Source of the DNA: CAVHXA01 sp963639765 | GTDB lineage: Bacteria; Bacillota; Clostridia; Oscillospirales; Oscillospiraceae | Reading direction: 5' to 3' | DNA length: 12,507 nt | Assembly (NCBI GenBank): GCA_963639765.1 | Contig: CAVHXA010000055.1 | Coordinates: 1 to 12,507 of the forward strand | Shown: positions 1-6,471 of the stretch, one piece after another | Layout of the letters: each line of letters begins with the position of its first letter | Numbering within the stretch: the first letter of the stretch is position 1 | Position numbers and translations under genes: made by a program | The notes under the pieces: generated by a model | The model's input: only the letters and a program-made list of their open reading frames with translations | The model's database searches: none | What the model was told of the DNA's origin: nothing

Positions 1-9
1 TGATAGAAA

Positions 10-52
10 CAGCCCAGCACATGCAGTGGGGGGCATCTGCTGCGCTGGACTG
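10..52. terminator. Imperfect hairpin downstream of HADH1, possible bidirectional terminator
   Basis: Left arm 10-26 pairs with right arm 37-52, with two mismatches (13/49 and 19/43) and one bulged base (22), around a G-rich loop. On the plus side it is followed by TGTTTTC. On the minus side, where transcription leaving the dehydrogenase would arrive, it is followed by TTTCTATC. The T runs are short, so termination is plausible but not strong. No gene is visible in 1-111. Confidence 0.45.
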
Positions 53-111
53 TTTTCAAGGAGAAAAATGTTCCGGAGAATGCAGCCGAAAAACGGTAAA
101 TGTCGGAGAAA

Positions 112-1062
112 TCAGAGAATAACGTTGATCTGATGGCCTTCCATCCACTTAGCGAGATTGTCAAAGACGATTTCGGCGCGGAGGCTCATAGACTGCTGCG
201 TGGCAAATGCGACGTGGGGGGTCACAAGGCAGTTGGGAGCGTGCAGGATGGGGGAAGCGGTGTCCAGCGGCGGCTCTTTATCAAAGACGTCAATGGCGGC
301 ACCGGCGATCACTCCGTTTTCAAGTGCTGCGGCGAGGTCTTTTTCCACGACAACAGGGCCGCGTGCAACATTGACCAGAAGGGCGGTGGGTTTCATCATC
401 GCAAGCTTTTCTGCGTTGATCATACCACGGGTGGAGTCGTTCAGCGGGCAGTGCAGAACAACGATATCCGAGCGGCGGAGCAGCTCTTCCTGCGAGACCT
501 GCTCGATGTATTCTGCAACGCCCTCATGGTGAGTACGGCTCTGAGCCAGAACATTCGCACCAAATGCGTGGAACAGCTCGGCAGTGCGGGTACCGATTTT
601 GCCAAGACCGATAATACCGACCGTCTTGCCCTTGATCTCCCAGCCGACGAGACCAGTCTTGTCCTTTCCTTCACGGCAGCGGTCTTCCACACTGCGGAGA
701 TTCCGGGCAAGAGAAAGGGTCGTGCCGATGACCAGCTCGGAAACTGCCTCATTGGAGTAACCGGAAGCGTTGCTGACGGCGATATTCTTCTCCTTGGCAG
801 CGTCCAGACCAACATGATCCACGCCGGTAAAAGCAACATCAATAAACTTGAGCTTGTCACACTTGCGCAGGACATCGGCCGGCATCGGCATATTGGCAAG
901 AATCATGGCATCGGCATCCTTGGCTTCTTCGACCAGCTTGGCAGGATCGGTGGTTTTGGGATAGTCTACAAACACATGGCCCTGTGCTTCAAACGGTGCT
1001 TTGCGGGCGGCAAGCTCTTCGGCGGAGATGCCAAGGGATTCCATGATTACGATTTTGCTCAT
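112..1062 (-). CDS. D-isomer-specific 2-hydroxyacid dehydrogenase (HADH1)
   Basis: A 316-residue cytoplasmic NAD(P)-dependent oxidoreductase that would interconvert a 2-keto acid (such as hydroxypyruvate or glyoxylate) and a D-2-hydroxy acid. The nucleotide-binding fold carries G152-x-G154-x-x-G157 (GIIGLGKIG). The catalytic triad is intact: R234 in NVARG, E263 in DVFDKEP and H283 in TPH. The end of the second Rossmann strand reads QSRT (S175-R176) rather than an acidic residue, which in this family (GRHPR/GhrA type) suggests NADP(H). The start at 1062 was chosen over one 30 codons upstream because GAAAGAAGG (1080-1072) lies 9 bases before it and the folded domain begins there. The gene is divergent from the symporter and shares its promoter region. 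Substrate is not determined; phosphoglycerate dehydrogenase is unlikely because no regulatory domain is present. Confidence 0.93.
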   Translation of the reverse strand: MSKIVIMESLGISAEELAARKAPFEAQGHVFVDYPKTTDPAKLVEEAKDADAMILANMPMPADVLRKCDKLKFIDVAFTGVDHVGLDAAKEKNIAVSNASGYSNEAVSELVIGTTLSLARNLRSVEDRCREGKDKTGLVGWEIKGKTVGIIGLGKIGTRTAELFHAFGANVLAQSRTHHEGVAEYIEQVSQEELLRRSDIVVLHCPLNDSTRGMINAEKLAMMKPTALLVNVARGPVVVEKDLAAALENGVIAGAAIDVFDKEPPLDTASPILHAPNCLVTPHVAFATQQSMSLRAEIVFDNLAKWMEGHQINVIL

Positions 1063-1129
1063 AATAAAAAACCTTCTTTCAATGTAGTTGAATGATGATC
1101 GATTTGTGTGGGGAAAATCTTGCAAGATG

Positions 1130-1158
1130 AGTATAGCAGAAAAAGAATGCAATGTGAT
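1130..1158 (-). promoter_or_regulatory. Candidate promoter for HADH1
   Basis: Read on the minus strand, TGCTATACT (1138-1130) is a good extended -10 element (TGn then TATACT). A recognisable -35 is lacking: ATCACA sits 17 bases upstream at 1158-1153. Transcription would start near 1123, giving a leader of about 60 bases before the start at 1062. The -35 position overlaps the small inverted repeat GTGA-TT-TCAC (1154-1163), a possible operator. Confidence 0.5.
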
Positions 1159-1187
1159 TTCACGGATTCGCTTTTTGATTCATGAAT
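1154..1187. promoter_or_regulatory. Two short palindromes in the HADH1/symporter divergent region
   Basis: GTGATTTCAC (1154-1163; arms GTGA/TCAC) and ATTCATGAAT (1178-1187, perfect) have centres 24 bp apart, lying upstream of both divergent promoters. Their position suits operator half sites for a regulator that controls both genes. Palindromes this short occur by chance, so this is only suggestive. Confidence 0.25.
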
Positions 1188-1261
1188 TTGCCACGATTTG
1201 AAAAAATGACAAATAGAAAAAACAAAAAACGAAACAATGAATGTACTTTCGGCAAAAGCTA

Positions 1262-1270
1262 TGCCATAAT
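1262..1270 (+). promoter_or_regulatory. Candidate extended -10 promoter for the symporter gene
   Basis: TGCCATAAT is an extended -10 (TGn followed by CATAAT). No convincing -35 is seen 17 bases upstream (TGTACT at 1242-1247). Transcription would start near 1277 and leave a leader of about 76 bases with a 6-bp hairpin (GCAGGT 1284-1289 with ACCTGC 1299-1304). The element lies inside the 57-codon upstream extension of the symporter reading frame, which argues against that longer start. Confidence 0.45.
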
Positions 1271-1339
1271 CGAACCAGCAAAAGCAGGTGGAGCGCTGAC
1301 CTGCGGTAGTTGTCCGAACCGATCCGCAACATACTCATT

Positions 1340-1345
1340 AGGAGG
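1340..1345 (+). promoter_or_regulatory. Ribosome binding site that fixes the symporter start
   Basis: AGGAGG lies 7 bases before the ATG at 1353. The frame stays open upstream to an ATG at 1182, but that start has no such site and would add a Lys/Asn-rich, non-membrane N-terminus unlike the family. Confidence 0.85.
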
Positions 1346-1352
1346 ATTTAAC

Positions 1353-2843
1353 ATGAGTAGCGAAACCAATATCTCCTCTGCGGGCAAGCCGCAATATACG
1401 ACTTGCAAACTCTGGCAGCTTTTCTTATATCCCTTAGTTCCTGCGGTCAGCAACCTGTTCATGGTGTTCTTTATGATGAACTCCTATATTGCGAACGGCG
1501 GTTATGGCCTTGCAGTGGCAACAGCAGCAGTCGTCTCGTCTTACGCAAATATCTTTGACGCCATTACGGACCCGTTGGTAGCCGTCGTCGTGCCTAAGAT
1601 CAATACCCGGTTTGGTGCGGCCCGCCCCATTATCATGACCGGTTATCTGGTGATGGCACTTTCCACTCTGGGCATTGCCTATGTCTTCCCTGGCAAGGGC
1701 ATTGTTCCCTACGCTCTGTGCTACTTTGGCTATATCTTCGGACGTACCATCCTGAATCAGGGCAAGAATATCGCTTCGAACATTCTGACGAACGAGCCTC
1801 GCCAGCGTCCTCTGATCGGACGTGCTTCTGCGATCTACACGCTGGTGCTGGCCATGATGATGTCTCTTTATCGCAGCAAGGTTCTGTACCCCATTTTTGG
1901 CGGTCTGACCTTCGAGCTGCTGCAGGTCCTTGGTCTGACGGCTGTGATCGCAGGTTTCTTCTTCGTTCTGCTGGGCTGCATCGCGATCAGCCCGACGGAT
2001 ACCCACGAAAATATCGCTGCCAATTATCGTCCCGGCGTGAAGATCTCTCTGGTTGATATTTTGCGGATGCTTCGCCACAATCCGGCGTTCCTGACAGGTG
2101 TCATTTCGGATGCTTCTGATAAAATGGCAAGTGAAGTCGCAAGTGCGTCTACGGTTACGACGCTGCTGTTCGGTGTTCTGATCGGCAACTATAAGTTCAG
2201 CGGCAGCATCAGCATTTACACGACCATCGTTTCCATCGTGCTGATCTTCTACATCACGGGTCTGGCTCGCAAGATGGGCGCAGGCAAAGCTTATCTGACC
2301 TTTACGAAATTGGCCTGTGTTGTGGTTCTGGTCATGTTTACCTTTATGATGGTGGTCGACTACACTCAAATCAGTATCAACCCCGTTATCACGGTCGCTT
2401 TTGTTATCCTGTATGCACTGCTCTCCGCATCGAAGACGACTACGAACTCCTGCGTTCTGACGATGTATCAGGATATTGCAGACTACGAGTTCTACCTCAG
2501 CGGCAAATATATGCCGGGTCTGGTGGTCGCATCCATCAATATGCTCGGCAAGATCATGAAATCGGTGGGCGACTTGATTCTGGCAGGTCTGCTTGCATGG
2601 GCTGGTTATGTTTCCACTACGCCGCAGCCGGGTGACCCCGCTACCGGAATGCTGAAATACGCTACCCTTACGATGTGGCTGGGTCTGCCGCTGCTGGGCT
2701 GGCTCATTTCGATCATTGCGATGCGCTGGTATCCCCTGACTCCGGAAAAGATGGTCGAGGTGCAGGCTGTCAATGCACAGCGTCGTGCTGAGAACCGGGC
2801 GGCTGCTGAGGCCGAGGCAGCAAAAACTGCAAGCAAAGAGTAA
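1353..2843 (+). CDS. GPH-family glycoside-pentoside-hexuronide:cation symporter
   Basis: A 496-residue polytopic inner-membrane protein of the GPH branch of the major facilitator superfamily (MelB, UidB and XynB relatives), which import sugars, glycosides or uronides with Na+ or H+. The length is typical. The hallmark near the second transmembrane helix is present as D69-A-I-T-D73-P, matching the cation-binding Asp pair of MelB. About twelve hydrophobic segments are visible, with the usual central cytoplasmic loop near residues 215-235 and a late D-Y-E-F-Y...SGKYMPG segment typical of the family. The C-terminal tail (about residues 465-496) is charged and Ala/Glu rich. The gene is divergent from HADH1 and convergent with the AraC gene. 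Given the glycosidases and acid-metabolising enzymes nearby, a glycoside or hexuronide substrate is the best inference; the actual substrate cannot be read from sequence. Confidence 0.92.
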   Translation: MSSETNISSAGKPQYTTCKLWQLFLYPLVPAVSNLFMVFFMMNSYIANGGYGLAVATAAVVSSYANIFDAITDPLVAVVVPKINTRFGAARPIIMTGYLVMALSTLGIAYVFPGKGIVPYALCYFGYIFGRTILNQGKNIASNILTNEPRQRPLIGRASAIYTLVLAMMMSLYRSKVLYPIFGGLTFELLQVLGLTAVIAGFFFVLLGCIAISPTDTHENIAANYRPGVKISLVDILRMLRHNPAFLTGVISDASDKMASEVASASTVTTLLFGVLIGNYKFSGSISIYTTIVSIVLIFYITGLARKMGAGKAYLTFTKLACVVVLVMFTFMMVVDYTQISINPVITVAFVILYALLSASKTTTNSCVLTMYQDIADYEFYLSGKYMPGLVVASINMLGKIMKSVGDLILAGLLAWAGYVSTTPQPGDPATGMLKYATLTMWLGLPLLGWLISIIAMRWYPLTPEKMVEVQAVNAQRRAENRAAAEAEAAKTASKE

Positions 2844-2864
2844 ATCAAACTACATATAAAACCA

Positions 2865-2901
2865 ATAACCTCCCAAGAGAAAGAAGCTCTTGGGAGGTTA
2901 T
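2865..2901. terminator. Perfect 15-bp hairpin between convergent genes, likely bidirectional terminator
   Basis: Left arm 2865-2879 (ATAACCTCCCAAGAG) pairs perfectly with 2887-2901 around a 7-base loop (AAAGAAG). It sits between the symporter stop (2843) and the AraC-gene stop (2906). On the minus strand it is followed by TGGTTTTATA, a modest T-run. On the plus strand a T-run appears only about 17 bases later (TTTTTCTT at 2918-2925). It is therefore clearest as the AraC-gene terminator and probably blocks readthrough both ways. Confidence 0.75.
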
Positions 2902-2905
2902 AAGG

Positions 2906-4126
2906 TTATAGGCTCTGTTTTTCTTCCCGGAACTGGGAAGGCGCGCAGCCGGTCAGCCGTTTGAACACTGTAGAAAAGTGACTGGAGCTGGAAAATTGCA
3001 GCTTTTCGGCGATCTGCATCACGGAAAGGTCGGAACACGCCAGCAAAACTTTGGCCCGTTCGACCCGTGCGATCTGAATGTAAGTGTTGACGCTGCAATG
3101 TGCATCCTCTTTGAAACGGCGGGAAAGATAATATTTCGTGTAGCCAAGCCGGTCTGCAAGCAATTTCAGATTGAGGTCTTCCTCAACATGCGTTTCGATG
3201 TAATCACAGCAGCTTTTGACCACTTTGGAGGTGCTGTGCTCTGTCAGTACGTTGTGTACCGCATTTACAAGCTCTGCATACATCCGCTGACGAAGAGCCC
3301 GGCATTCGGTGATCGAGCGTGCACGAAATAGTTTTTTGATATAGTTATCACCGGTAGAGTAGGCTTTTTCCGGAGAGAGACCGCCTTCAATGGCTGCCCG
3401 CACACACAGACTGGTGAGGATGGTATAGGCAATCTGAAGCTGACCCAAAGGTTCCGGCACATAAGGCTGTACATTTGCCACGTCGGTCGGAGACTGTTTT
3501 GCACCGAGAATGCCGATGTCGCCATTCCGCACGGCGTTCAGGAGCATACGCTCTCCACGATAAACATGCATCCGGTCTTTCCGGTATCTCTCATCCTGCG
3601 GAAACGGAAGATCGGAAGTTTGAAACTGGAAGTTCTGATAGTGGATCTCAACATTTTCCCGATGCTGGCCAGATACGGCATAATCCAGCATGAGGGCATA
3701 ATTGGAAAGTAAAGTTCCCTGTATCGTTGGGATTCCATTTTCCAAAGTGTCCAGCAGACGCTCTTTGTAAGAGTCCGGTGCTTGTGACTGACGCAGAAGG
3801 CTGCGGATCTCGTCCAAAGTATAAGGAGAAAGCGAATAAGCCATACAGGGACCCAGTACATGCAGACAGAGGACTTGTCCGTCCTGCATCTGACGTATGG
3901 CAATCCATGTCATCCCCGAAGGATTGGACAGGATCAGCGGTTGATCGGTATCAGTATCAAACGCATAATCCAGACAGCCGCTATGCCGGAAGATCGGGTT
4001 GAGCACATTGACCGCCTGACTGGTACTTGTTTCCAGCGTCCGGTCGCTGTCGTAGAGCCAATAGTCGATATTCTGCCCACAACATAAAAAGTCATGCAGC
4101 AAAGAAATTCGATCGCTTTGTTCCAT
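2906..4126 (-). CDS. AraC-family transcriptional regulator
   Basis: A 406-residue DNA-binding regulator. The C-terminal AraC/XylS domain spans roughly residues 302-402. Its first helix-turn-helix lies near 318-338 (LKLLADRLGYTKYYLSRRFK) and its second near 366-388 (SVMQIAEKLQFSSSSHFST). The N-terminal 300 residues are not a cupin I can recognise. They include a conserved Firmicutes segment around 228-275 (LTSLCVRAAIEGGL, then AYSTGDNYI) seen in other AraC proteins next to sugar-utilisation genes, and probably form the sensor. The start at 4126 is preceded by GGAGGT (4138-4133) at 6 bases. The gene lies between the symporter and the GH2 operon and faces the latter divergently, so local control of both transport and hydrolysis is the natural inference. 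The inducer is unknown. Confidence 0.93.
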   Translation of the reverse strand: MEQSDRISLLHDFLCCGQNIDYWLYDSDRTLETSTSQAVNVLNPIFRHSGCLDYAFDTDTDQPLILSNPSGMTWIAIRQMQDGQVLCLHVLGPCMAYSLSPYTLDEIRSLLRQSQAPDSYKERLLDTLENGIPTIQGTLLSNYALMLDYAVSGQHRENVEIHYQNFQFQTSDLPFPQDERYRKDRMHVYRGERMLLNAVRNGDIGILGAKQSPTDVANVQPYVPEPLGQLQIAYTILTSLCVRAAIEGGLSPEKAYSTGDNYIKKLFRARSITECRALRQRMYAELVNAVHNVLTEHSTSKVVKSCCDYIETHVEEDLNLKLLADRLGYTKYYLSRRFKEDAHCSVNTYIQIARVERAKVLLACSDLSVMQIAEKLQFSSSSHFSTVFKRLTGCAPSQFREEKQSL

Positions 4127-4145
4127 GTCGACACCTCCGTTTTTC

Positions 4146-4175
4146 AGTATAACATGTTATAGGATGGGGATGCAA
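4146..4175 (-). promoter_or_regulatory. Candidate promoter for the AraC gene
   Basis: On the minus strand TGTTATACT (4154-4146) forms an extended -10, and TTGCAT (4175-4170) stands 18 bases upstream as a weak -35. The predicted start, near 4139, almost coincides with the GGAGGT ribosome site, so the leader would be only about 13 bases. The -10 overlaps the 14-bp palindrome at 4148-4161. Confidence 0.5.
4148..4161. promoter_or_regulatory. 14-bp perfect palindrome in the AraC/GH2 divergent region
   Basis: TATAACATGTTATA is a perfect inverted repeat. Each half supplies a -10-like box: TGTTATACT for the AraC gene on the minus strand and TGTTATAGG toward GH2 on the plus strand. It may be an operator, or the coincidence of two back-to-back -10 elements. 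No -35 is seen for the GH2 direction, which would suit an activator-dependent promoter. Confidence 0.45.
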
Positions 4176-4211
4176 GCCGACGATGCGTACAGATGGATGG
4201 ATTCGATGCAA
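4169..4211 (+). repeat. Three short direct repeats (GATGC-type) before GH2
   Basis: GATGCAA occurs at 4169-4175 and 4205-4211, and GATGCGT at 4182-4188. AraC-family proteins bind direct repeats, so these could be half sites. They overlap or lie upstream of the AraC promoter and lie in the GH2 leader. Spacing of 13 and 23 bp is not a clean helical phase, so chance cannot be excluded. Confidence 0.25.
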
Positions 4212-4227
4212 ACAGAAAGGGATTTTT

Positions 4228-6459
4228 ATGCGTACAATCATATCTTGGAATGAAGGCTGGCGTTTTGCCAAAGAACAAACGCTCCCTCAGAAATTGCCCG
4301 ATGGATGGCAGAAAGTCACCCTGCCCCATACATGGAATGCTCAGGATGGGCAGGATGGCGGAAACGATTACTGGCGGGGAACCGCTATGTACTGCAAGGC
4401 GTTTTCGATGCCGAACCTGCCGGAGAATGGGCGAGCCATTCTTGCCGTGAACGGTGCTGCTATGACGGCACAGGTCTATCTGAACAGTCAGCTGCTCTAT
4501 CGGCATGAGGGCGGTTACTCAGCTTTCCGGGTCGATATGACGGAACATCTTCAGGAAGAGAATCTGCTGTGCATTACGGTAAATAACTCTGAAAACGACC
4601 ATGTTTACCCCCAGAGAGCAGATTTTACGTTTTACGGCGGTCTCTACCGCAGCATCGAGCTGATCACGGCGGAACAGGCACATTTTGAACTGTGCAAAGA
4701 TGGTACGCCGGGCATCCGGGTGACCCCCGTTGTTGATCTGGAACAGCGCAGTGCCGCTGTTACCGTGGAGACATGGCAGACGGCTGGCGATACCGTCATC
4801 TTTGAGATTCCGACTCCCCACGGCAGTCTGCTTAAAAAAGCCGTCAGTCAGGATGGATATGCCTGTGCCGTGTTTGAAATCCCGAATGTCCACCTCTGGG
4901 ACGGAACGGAAGATCCATACCTGTATCGTGTGACGGCGACTCTGCTGGAAAATGGCAAGGAAACCGATGAGATCACGGCACGCTTCGGCTGCCGGGAGTT
5001 CCATGTTGACCCAGAAAAAGGCTTTTTCCTCAATGGACGCAGCTATCCGCTTCGTGGCGTTTCCCGTCATCAGGATCGGATGGGGATCGGTAATGCCCTT
5101 ACGCTGGCAGAGCACCGGGAAGACATGGAGCTGATCCGCGAGATCGGTGCGAATACGATCCGACTGGCACACTACCAGCACGCACAGGAGTTTTATGATC
5201 TGTGTGACGAGTATGGCATGATCGTCTGGGCAGAGATACCTTATATTACGATGCACATGCCGAATGGCCGTCAGAATACGCTGGATCAGATGCGGGAATT
5301 GATCACGCAATGTTATAATCACCCGTCCATCGTCTGCTGGGGACTTTCCAATGAGATCACAGCCAGTGGTAAAGCGACAGAGGATCTGATGGAAAATCAC
5401 CGTCTGTTGAATGAGCTGTGTCACCGTATGGATGCGACCCGGCCTACCACAATGGCGCATGTCTTTATGCTGGAGCAGGACAGCCCCTTGGTCGGACTGG
5501 CAGATCTGGACTCTTACAATTTGTACTTCGGGTGGTATCTGGGAGAACTGGAGCAGAACGACAGCTTCTTTGACGAGTACCACACGGCGTATCCGCAGCG
5601 GTGCATCGGCTTCAGCGAGTACGGTGCAGATGCGAACCCGCAGTATCAGGATGCAAATCCGGAAAAGGGCGATTACACGGAGGGATATCAGTGTATCTAC
5701 CATGAACACATTCTGCACTGCATCCAGCAGCGGCCGTATCTCTGGGCGACTCATGTGTGGAATATGTTTGACTTTGCCGCCGATGGACGGGACGAGGGCG
5801 GAAAGAACGGACAAAACCAGAAGGGCCTTGTCACCTTTGACCGCAAGCTGAAAAAGGATGCGTTCTATCTGTATAAGGCGGCATGGAATCACAAAGAACC
5901 CTTTGTTCATCTGTGCGGCCGCCGCTATGAGGAACGTCCGGAAGCAGAGACGGAGATCAAAGTGTACTCGAATCAGCAGAAGATTGCATTGTTCGTGGAT
6001 GGTGTCCAAGCTGCAGAACAGACCGGGCAGACGATCTTCCGTTTCCGGGTAAAGCTTACAGGAGAGCATTGCATTGAGGTGCGTGCGGAGGGCTGCTCGG
6101 ATTCGATGCGTCTGCGCCATGTAGAAAAACCGAATCCTTCTTATGCAATGGTGCAGAAAGGTGAGGTGGTCAACTGGTTCGACCATGAAAAGTTCCGCGA
6201 AGACTGCTTCTCGATTCAGGATACCTTGGGTGAACTGATGGCAGACCCGGAGGCGGGCAAACTGGTAGGAGACCTTATGAACCGGATGCGTGCAAGCCGG
6301 GGCGATGTGGCAAAAAGTACCGCGGGCAATGCAAATCTGCAAAAGATGATGGCGCAGACAAAATTTGTCAGTCTGCTCAAGCGTGCGGGAAAGGCTATTA
6401 CCGGAGAGCAGATCGCCGCTCTGAATGAAACGCTGCAGTCGATCCCGAAAAAGAAGTAA
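4228..6459 (+). CDS. Glycoside hydrolase family 2 enzyme (beta-galactosidase or beta-glucuronidase)
   Basis: A 743-residue retaining glycosidase without signal peptide, hence cytoplasmic. The N-terminal jelly roll starts with LPHTWN (32-37) and a Gly/Asp-rich DGQDGGNDYWRG segment. An immunoglobulin-like domain follows, then the TIM barrel with RGVSRHQ (276-282). The acid/base is N375-E376 in LSNEIT and the nucleophile is E464 in FSEYGA. Barrel end: HVWNMFDFAADGRDEGG, then N530-Q-K532-G533. This NxKG pattern contacts the carboxylate in beta-glucuronidases but also appears in related galactosidases, so substrate stays open. Residues after about 640 form a charged, helix-prone tail beyond the usual GH2 core. 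The start at 4228 is preceded by AGAAAGGG (4214-4221); an ATG 15 codons upstream lacks a good site. It is the first gene of a five-gene operon. Confidence 0.92.
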   Translation: MRTIISWNEGWRFAKEQTLPQKLPDGWQKVTLPHTWNAQDGQDGGNDYWRGTAMYCKAFSMPNLPENGRAILAVNGAAMTAQVYLNSQLLYRHEGGYSAFRVDMTEHLQEENLLCITVNNSENDHVYPQRADFTFYGGLYRSIELITAEQAHFELCKDGTPGIRVTPVVDLEQRSAAVTVETWQTAGDTVIFEIPTPHGSLLKKAVSQDGYACAVFEIPNVHLWDGTEDPYLYRVTATLLENGKETDEITARFGCREFHVDPEKGFFLNGRSYPLRGVSRHQDRMGIGNALTLAEHREDMELIREIGANTIRLAHYQHAQEFYDLCDEYGMIVWAEIPYITMHMPNGRQNTLDQMRELITQCYNHPSIVCWGLSNEITASGKATEDLMENHRLLNELCHRMDATRPTTMAHVFMLEQDSPLVGLADLDSYNLYFGWYLGELEQNDSFFDEYHTAYPQRCIGFSEYGADANPQYQDANPEKGDYTEGYQCIYHEHILHCIQQRPYLWATHVWNMFDFAADGRDEGGKNGQNQKGLVTFDRKLKKDAFYLYKAAWNHKEPFVHLCGRRYEERPEAETEIKVYSNQQKIALFVDGVQAAEQTGQTIFRFRVKLTGEHCIEVRAEGCSDSMRLRHVEKPNPSYAMVQKGEVVNWFDHEKFREDCFSIQDTLGELMADPEAGKLVGDLMNRMRASRGDVAKSTAGNANLQKMMAQTKFVSLLKRAGKAITGEQIAALNETLQSIPKKK

Positions 6460-6471
6460 GGGAAGTTAATT

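Noticed and set aside
100..1095. A 331-codon plus-strand frame opposite HADH1
   Set aside because: HADH1 on the minus strand has all family motifs; this frame shows none and is a shadow.
1182..1352. N-terminal extension of the symporter (57 codons)
   Set aside because: The AGGAGG site and the fold both point to 1353, and the candidate -10 element lies inside the extension.
4519..6342. A 607-codon open frame antisense to GH2
   Set aside because: It lies wholly opposite a gene with full catalytic motifs, has no recognisable domain, and is explained by codon bias of the GH2 gene.
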